A DNA stretch of 64,000 nucleotides from Nicotiana tabacum (Eukaryota > Streptophyta > Magnoliopsida > Solanales > Solanaceae), in contig NC_134082.1 of assembly GCF_000715075.1 (NCBI RefSeq), positions 138,124,948 through 138,188,947 of the forward strand, in the 5' to 3' direction. Position 1 is the first letter of the stretch. Every line of letters starts with the position of its first letter. Below are positions 57,628-64,000 of this stretch, in pieces. The position numbers and the translations under genes were made by a program. The notes below the pieces were generated by a model that was not told the DNA's origin, did no database searches, and worked only from the letters and a program-made list of their open reading frames with translations.

Positions 57628-57641
57628 GGACTCTGATACCA
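57628..57641 (-). other. Primer-binding site of E4 (tRNA-iMet type)
   Basis: Minus-strand TGGTATCAGAGTCC lies three bases from the 5' LTR end; one mismatch to TGGTATCAGAGC. Confidence 0.88.
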
Positions 57642-57644
57642 ACT

Positions 57645-60560
57645 TGTCACGCCCCGTATTTCCCACCCTCGGGAGTTGTGATGGCGCCTACTAGTGAAAG
57701 CTAGGCAAGCTAATTATTCCAATTATTTAATCCTTTTCATTTTTAATCCCTTAATAATTGTGCGTTAACATTTTATAAACAACGAAAATAATAAAGTGGA
57801 AGAATGAAATGTAAGAATTTAAAATAATACCGATACAGATCCATAAACATAAGCTACCCAGAACTGGTGTCACAATCTCATAGACTATCTAAGAATACTA
57901 CAAATAGGGTCCGAACAAAATAGATACATGTCTGTTTCTAAAATAGTAAAGAACAAAAGAAAAACTAGACAGGAAGGGGATGCCAAGGCCTGCAGACTCC
58001 TGCATGACTACCTCGGGTTGCCTGTGGACTAAAGGCAGCAACCTCACTGTGGTCCAAAAGCTGCAGCATGGGATCTGTACACAGTGTAGAGTGTAGTATC
58101 AGCACAACCGACCCCATGTGCTGGTAAGTGTCTAGCCTAACCTTGGCAAAGTAGTGACAAGGCTAGGACAAGACTACCAAATAAACCTGTGCAGTTATAA
58201 CATATACAACAAGTAATAATGACAGAAACTAGCAGTTAAAGATGAGAAGGGAAACATGTTGTGGGGAATATCATGTACAACCAAAATTTCAGTAAATAAG
58301 TGAAAGGAACACGAAAATTCAACTGTAAGTAAGAATAAAGAAATCAATGACAAGTGCACGTCATCTCCCTTCATGCTTTATTCTCATCCTCACCATAAGA
58401 ATTAATATAATCGGCACGGCATCACCCTTCGTGCTTTTACCTCACATAATCATGGCACTGAATTATCCTTCGTGCATTATCACTCATATCATGGCACAAC
58501 ATTTTCCATTGTATGGAACGACATCACCCTTTGTGCCTTTACCTCACAATATCGGCACGACATCATCCTTCGTGTATTAACACTCTCAAAATCATGCACG
58601 GCATCACCCTTCGTGCTTTACACTTTTCCTCACCCAAGCAACAATCACAAAGAAATTTGGGCAATGGAATCAATAATATCACAATAAAATACCGGCAAGG
58701 GAAAAATATCATGAGTAATAACATCCCGGCAAGGGAGATAATATTAAAAGCAATAACATCCCGGCAAGGGAGACAATATCATAAACCTCTTCTCTTTTCC
58801 ATAATTACTTCACAACTCAATTCTCAACTTGAGCCAACGCTCTACAATGTTCGATTTCAAATAATACTTCCACAAGCCTTGTTCAACAAAAGATATCATC
58901 ATATAAAGCATGAACAATACGAAACGGAGTCACATCAATCATTGTATAAGACTCACGGGCATGCTTGACACCGATGTATAGGTACTCATCAACACACCTA
59001 TACGTCGTACTCAACAATTAACACTTAGCAAATAATACACAACTCCTGATCCCTCAAGCTAAGGATAGACCAAACACTTACCTCAATGCCACGAACACAA
59101 TTCAAGTCTCGACTACCGCTTTACCTCTTGTTTCCACCACCAATTCTCTTGTATATAGCCACAATTTACTTAACAATATCAATAAATGCTAAATGAATCA
59201 ATTCTAATGCATGGAATTAGGTTTTCTAAAGATTTCCCCAAAAATACAAAAATCGGGGCCCACATGGTAAAAACCCGAGGTTCGAACCAAAATCCGATTA
59301 CTCATTCAGGAACTCAAATATATTATTTCTTTTGAAATTGGACCTCAAATCGAGGTCCAAATCCCCAAGAATTAGAAATCCTAAGTTCTACCCAAAACAC
59401 CCAATTTCTCCTTTGAAAACCCTTGATTTTGAATTGAAATCATTTGATAAGATGTTATGGATTAAAGAAATTGAGTTAGAAATGACGTACAATTGATTTG
59501 GAGAAGAACTTTTCTTTAGAAAATTTCCCAAGAGAGCTTAGGGTTTGAGAGAGCTTGAAAAATGAAGAAAAATCCATCTAAGTCCCAATTAATTGGTTGC
59601 AGATGTCACAACTTCGACCAGGGTTCGCAATTGTGAACCCCTTCAAGACCTGTTGCCTTCGCATTTGCGAGGGATTACTCGCATTTATGACACAACCCTT
59701 TTCGCATTTGCGATAAAATGGTCGCATTTGCGACCAAGTCCTGTCCAGGCTAGGTTCGCATTTGCGACGCCTAGGTCGCAATTCCCATGCCTGAGGACTT
59801 CGCAATTGCAAAGCTTGATCTCGCAATTGCGAGATGAGAGGCCTGGACAAAAATACTAGATACTAGCAACTTTTCCTAAGTTCAATTTCACTCTGTGGCC
59901 TTTCCAAAACTCACCCGAGCCCTCCGGGCTCCAAACCAAACATGCACGCAAGTGCAAAAACATCATACTGACTTGCTCGTGCAATCAAATCATCAAAATA
60001 ACTTCAAAAACTATGAATTAAACCTCAAATTTATGAAATCACTCAAAAACATAAAAATTACTATTTTCTTAAATAAAGGTCCGATTCTTACCAAACGAAC
60101 TCCAATTCTTACCAAACTTCACAAATTCAACTCAATTATTATTTCAATCTTGTATAAGGCTCTGGAACCAAGTTACGGGCTCGATAACACCAAGAAATTA
60201 CATCAATTCACATCTAAAAGACTTTATATTTTCTAGAAAATAATTTTCTTTAATAATTCATTTCTCGGGCTTGGGACCTTGGAATTCGATTTCGGACATA
60301 CGCCCAAGTCTCATATTTTACTACGGACCCTATGAGACTGTCGAATCACGGGTCCGAGTCCGTTTACCAAGAATGTTGACCAAAGTCAACTTTAATCAAT
60401 TTTAAAGGTCATTTTCCTTATTTTACTTAGTTTCACATAAAAGCTTTCCGGAAATGAGCCTAGACTGCGCACACAAATCGAAGTGAGACAAAAGAGGTTT
60501 CAAGGCCTTGGAACATGGAATTTACTTTCAAAATGAGTGATGACCTTTTGGGTCATCACA
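57645..60560 (-). repeat. 5' LTR of E4
   Basis: The plus strand runs from TGTCACGCCCC to GGGTCATCACA, 2,916 bp, followed by GATCA. It carries the minisatellites (about 58355-58780), the GCGA cluster (59590-59840) and the terminal TGATGACC hairpin, all as in the 3' LTR. No gene is seen in it. Confidence 0.92.
59590..59840 (-). repeat. TCGCAATTGCGA palindrome cluster, E4 5' LTR
   Basis: Same arrangement as 51495-51740: GGTTCGCAATTG, TTCGCATTTGCGAG, TTCGCATTTGCGATAA, GGTCGCATTTGCGACC, CTCGCAATTGCGAGA. Some sites lost in one copy are kept in the other. Confidence 0.75.
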
Positions 60561-60565
60561 GATCA
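60561..60565. repeat. Target-site duplication GATCA, right copy
   Basis: Directly follows the E4 5' LTR; E5 resumes here. Confidence 0.92.
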
Positions 60566-61393
60566 TCAAGGGGATCTTCAAGCTTTTGTTAGTTGATTGC
60601 CAACTACACCACCAACTCCTCCTCCAAAGAATACCGCGACCATAGAAAACCCACGCTCAGGGCTTGCTAATTCAGGAAGCGGGGGAACTCCCAGTGAATC
60701 TCGTGATGGAAGGTCAGGTACGCCAAATAATTCTGATTTATAAAGTTTGTTTCAAACTTTGTATAAATTGTTGAAAGAGCAAAATGATCGTGTAGAACAA
60801 ATACTCGGCGTACCACCTGTGATTAAAGGAGTAGATATTGATAAATATTCACAACAACCCTGGAAGCCAAGTGCATCACCTTTACCGATTCCTAAGAAGT
60901 TTAAAATTCTTGATATTCTAAAATACGATGGAACAACTGACAGCAGGATCACGTAACAGTGTTTACAACTGGCGTGAAAGGCAACGATTTAACCAAGAAA
61001 GAAATCGAATTAGTTTTAGTCAAAAAATTTGGTGAAACACTCACGAAGGAGAATTAACATCTTATTCTCTCTTACTTGAAAACTCTATTGATTCTTTTGC
61101 TGAGCTTGAAGATTCATTTATAAAGAGCACATTCGGGAGCTCAAAAAGTTAAAAAAGGATGGAAGATATCTTTAAAGTAAAACAGGGAAACAGAGAACTA
61201 CTCAAGGAGTTTGTGGATAAATTCTAATGGGAGATGATGTTGTTACCACGAGCACCTGACAGTTGGGCAGCCATGGCATTCACAAGTAATCTGAATAAGA
61301 ATGTCCAGAAGCCTCGAGTAGAATAAAGGAAAGTTTGCGAGAATTTGCAGTAACAACTTGGAACGAGGTTTCTTAACATTATAGCAACGTAAA
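60566..61393 (+). pseudogene. gag: Tat-like gag fragment of element E5
   Basis: Plus-strand gag with ILGVPPVIKGVDIDKYSQQPW and PLPIPKKFKILDILKYDGTTD (60800-60945), a frame break at about 60950, then TTGVKGNDLTKKEIELVLVKKFGET (60962-61040). Further on are an ENSIDSFAELEDSF-type block and KVKQGNRELLKEFVDKF (61170-61225). The last readable part, near 61330-61390, is cut by the LTR at 61394. At least three frame changes and stops are present. Its primer-binding site lies on the far side of E4 at 49306. Related to the minus-strand gag at 46636-47220. Confidence 0.75.
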
Positions 61394-63290
61394 TGTCACG
61401 ATCATAAATCCAGACCCGATCATGATGGTACCTCTCGTGAAGACAAGGCCAACCGACACATTCCCATTTCAATTTTAAGCAATTAAAATAATAAGTATTA
61501 AGTCTTAAACATGATAAATTCCAAAATAAGTAGTAAACAGTACAATTTGCAGAAAACAAACCCAACATAGCCCAGTACCGGGGTGTCACCAGTCATGAGC
61601 ATCTATCAATTAATACAAGTATGAAGAGTCTACAAAGCTACTACAGAATCACTAATAAGGGAAAGGAAATGAGATAAAGGGGGAGAAGCACGGGGCTGCG
61701 AACGCCGAGCAGCTACCTCTTGGGCTCCGAAATCTATCGGGATCTCTCAACCCTCGCAAGCAGGATCAACAACGCCTGAATCTACATACGGGGGACAGGG
61801 AGTAAAGTGAGTACTCCAACTCAGTGAGTAATAATCATAAATAAAGGCTGATAAGTAAAAAATCACATAAGGCACAAAATACGCTATAAGGAAGCAGTAA
61901 AGCCAGTAAAAAAAGTGAAGCAGTAAAGATGTGTAAAATCACTAAGTTCAGTTTAAACTTCATAAAATGCCTTTATTATAATTAAGCGAGTAAATGACAG
62001 GCAAATAGGAAAGATAAACATATAAAGGATCACCCCTCGGGCACAATGTCAACAAATCCGCCCCTCAGGCAATATTTTAGAAACAAAACTAGCCCCTCGG
62101 GCTATACCTCACATCACAATAGGTACCCGCACTCACTAGGGGTGTGCAGACTCCTAGAGGGGTCCCTTACGGCCCAAACGCAATATCAAACCATCTCGTG
62201 GCATCATCACTAGGCTCTCGGCCTCATATCAACAAGCCACCTCGTGGCGTACAAATCTTAGGCACTCGGCCTCATAATTATAATCAGTTTATCACTGCTG
62301 CGGCGTGCAGCCCGACCCAAAAGTGTCCTCACAACACAAGCCCTCAACCTTACTCAATCAAAAATCACATAAGCCACTCGAGCAACAGTAAAACATGATG
62401 CTCATCCCGAAATATTATTTGAACTGTCATTTAATATGTTAAAACAGAGTAAACATGGCTGAGTTATGAAAACAGTAGAATATAGCATGACTGAGTACAA
62501 GTTTAAAGTCAAAACAGTGAGGAAATATTAGTAAAAATCCCACAAGGGTTCAAATAGTTGGCACTAGGCTCAAATATGGCATTCAGTCCAAAACATGATG
62601 ATAGCAAACAGTTTTCAATCGAATACGCGGTAAAACAATCATTCGGGATGGACTAAGTCACAATCTCCAATAGTGCACAGCCCCACGCTCGTCATCTAGC
62701 ATGTGCGTCACCTCGATATAGCACAACGATGTGCAATGCGGGGTTTCATACCCTCAGGAAAACATTTACAATCATTACTCACCTCGATCCGGTCCAAACT
62801 CTAGCACGCGATGCCTTTGTCCTCATGAATCGACCTCTGGATGCTCCAGATCTAGCCACAATCAGTAAATAACCATTAAAATATGCTAAGGGAACAAAGC
62901 CCACTCGAAAATATCCAATTTACATAAAAAATCCTGAAATTGCTCAAACCCGGCCCCAGGCCCACATCTCGGAATCCAATAAAAATCAATCAATAGAATC
63001 CTCATCCTCTCACGAATGTATACATATCAAGAACATCAAAATCGGACCTCAAATGGCCCTTCAGATCCCCTCTCAAAAGCCTCTTAATCTTTAGCCCTAG
63101 TCCCTCAATTTTCTTCCTTACTTACCACTAATACCATGATTAAACAATGGAAAAATAATCATAAACATGAGTAATGAAGCTCAAGGGACTTACCCAACTG
63201 ATTCTCCTCGATTTTCCTATGGATTCACTGCCCTAGCTCGCTTTCCGTCTTCAAAAATAGAAAACATAGCAAATATTCGCGAAGAAAACA

Positions 63291-63297
63291 TTATATA
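63291..63297 (-). promoter_or_regulatory. Putative TATA box of E6 LTR
   Basis: Minus-strand TATATAA within AAAGTATATAATG, directly downstream of the GCACCTGCGG cluster. Confidence 0.5.
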
Positions 63298-63309
63298 CTT
63301 TCTGACCAA

Positions 63310-63560
63310 GTTTTTTTGCACCTGCGGTCCATTTCCCGCTTATGCGGTATCGCTTCTGCGACCAAATCCACCGTATCTGCGGTTTTCAATAAATTGCCAA
63401 TTTTTGCATTTGCGGTTAAAAACTCGCACCTGCGCTACCGCAGATGCGCCCATTTCGCCGCTTCTGTAGTTCCTGAAGAACTTCCTTTTGGCCGTATCTG
63501 CGGCTACCTTCCGCTCCTGCGATCATCGCACCTGCGGCCTCCCAACCGCAGGTGTGGTTA
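63310..63560 (-). repeat. GCACCTGCGG cluster, E6 LTR
   Basis: Twelve or more CpG words (CACCTGCGGTCC, TATGCGGTATCGC, TCGCACCTGCGCTACCGCAG, CATCGCACCTGCGGCC) within 250 bases, many as inverted pairs. Confidence 0.7.
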
Positions 63561-64000
63561 TGATAGAAACCAAATACATCAGCTGCAAAAACTCAATTCC
63601 AATTCTTCTGTCACACATCCGGAATCACCTTGAGGCCTCCGGGACCTCAACCAAAAGCACAAACACATCATATACCACTACTCAAACTTGTACCAATCTT
63701 CAAAACATCTCAAACAACATCAAATCAACCAAATCACATCGAAATCAAGCCTAAGATTCAAAAAACTTCCGGATTATGCTTTTGATCAAAAAGCCTACCA
63801 AACCACGTTCGAATGACCTGAAATTTTGCACACACATCCCAGATGGCACAACGGGCCTACTGGAACTCCCGAAATTCAATTCCGACCACTATATCGAAAT
63901 CTCACCTATCAACTAGAAATCGTCAAAATTCCAATTTCGCCAATTCAAGCCTAAACCTTCCACGGACCTCCAAAACACATTCTGATCACGCTCCTAAATC

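Larger units (their letters stand above)
49504..60560 (-). mobile_element. Complete but decayed Tekay-like element E4 (11.1 kb)
   Basis: Minus-strand chromovirus with both LTRs, TSD GATCA, iMet-type primer site (57628-57641), gag, protease, RT, RNase H, integrase and polypurine tract. The LTRs are 2,949 and 2,916 bp and differ by about 7% where compared (49639-49819 against 57779-57959), so it is much older than the Tekay element at 7412. It is inserted in the leader of E5. Coding regions have many stops and frame changes. Confidence 0.93.
61394..64000 (-). repeat. Chromovirus LTR (E6), runs off the window
   Basis: Begins TGTCACGATCATAAATCC at 61394 inside E5 gag and aligns along its length with LTR units A and B, including TGACCTGAAATTTTGCACACACATC near 63807. 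Orientation is inferred minus from that match. It has TATATAA on the minus strand at 63291-63297 and a GCACCTGCGG cluster at 63310-63560. The other end and any internal region lie outside. No gene is seen in this 2.6-kb stretch. Confidence 0.75.

Noticed and set aside
1..64000. Endogenous pararetrovirus or other virus-derived coat/movement genes
   Set aside because: All RT segments sit in gag-protease-RT-RNase H-integrase order with LTRs, as in Ty3/gypsy. No movement protein or viral replicase was recognised.

Overview
This window is plant nuclear DNA, most likely from a Solanaceae genome (perhaps Nicotiana; inferred from remembered retroelement families, not tested). It is AT-rich, has no bacterial gene layout, and almost all of it is nested Ty3/gypsy LTR retrotransposons in different states of decay. 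I found no convincing host protein gene, tRNA, rRNA or CRISPR array. Three insertions can be closed with 5-bp target-site duplications (TSDs): ACTCC, CAAGG and GATCA.

Layout, left to right. 1-710 is the gag N-terminal part of an old Ogre/Tat-like element ('H'). 711-5581 is a 4.87-kb Ogre-type LTR sitting in that gag between ACTCC repeats. 5582-6640 is the rest of H gag up to the protease. At 6641 the sequence switches abruptly to the leader of an Ogre-like element ('Ogre-B'). Its first ORF is split by a complete 10.6-kb Del/Tekay-type chromovirus (7412-18015, TSD CAAGG). Ogre-B then continues: ORF1 18021-19555, gag, protease, RT, two RNase H domains, integrase, tandem repeat arrays, polypurine tract, and a 4.7-kb 3' LTR at 28949-33644. 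That LTR is again followed by ACTCC and a second copy of H gag/protease, this time reaching RT (33645-36761).

36762-46635 holds minus-strand wreckage of a Tekay-like element: integrase, RNase H, RT, protease, then a tandemly duplicated LTR plus protease unit, then a fragment of a third LTR. 46636-48023 is the gag start, leader and short LTR of a minus-strand Tat-like element. 48024-48590 is the only stretch that does not look like a transposon. 48591-49498 is the LTR end, primer-binding site and leader of a plus-strand element ('E5'). E5 is split by a minus-strand Tekay-like element ('E4', 49504-60560, TSD GATCA), resumes as gag at 60566-61393, and is split again by a minus-strand LTR ('E6') that runs off the window.

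The parts do not form a host pathway; each element encoded its own capsid, protease, RT/RNase H and integrase. The Tekay element at 7412-18015 is the youngest and nearly intact: its 1,608-codon gag-pol is broken by one stop codon. I see no new defence or metabolic system. The most interesting signals are the duplicated insertion junction around Ogre-B, the extra ORF1, the 3' tandem arrays that could seed satellites, and CpG-rich palindromic clusters just upstream of the putative core promoters of several LTR families.
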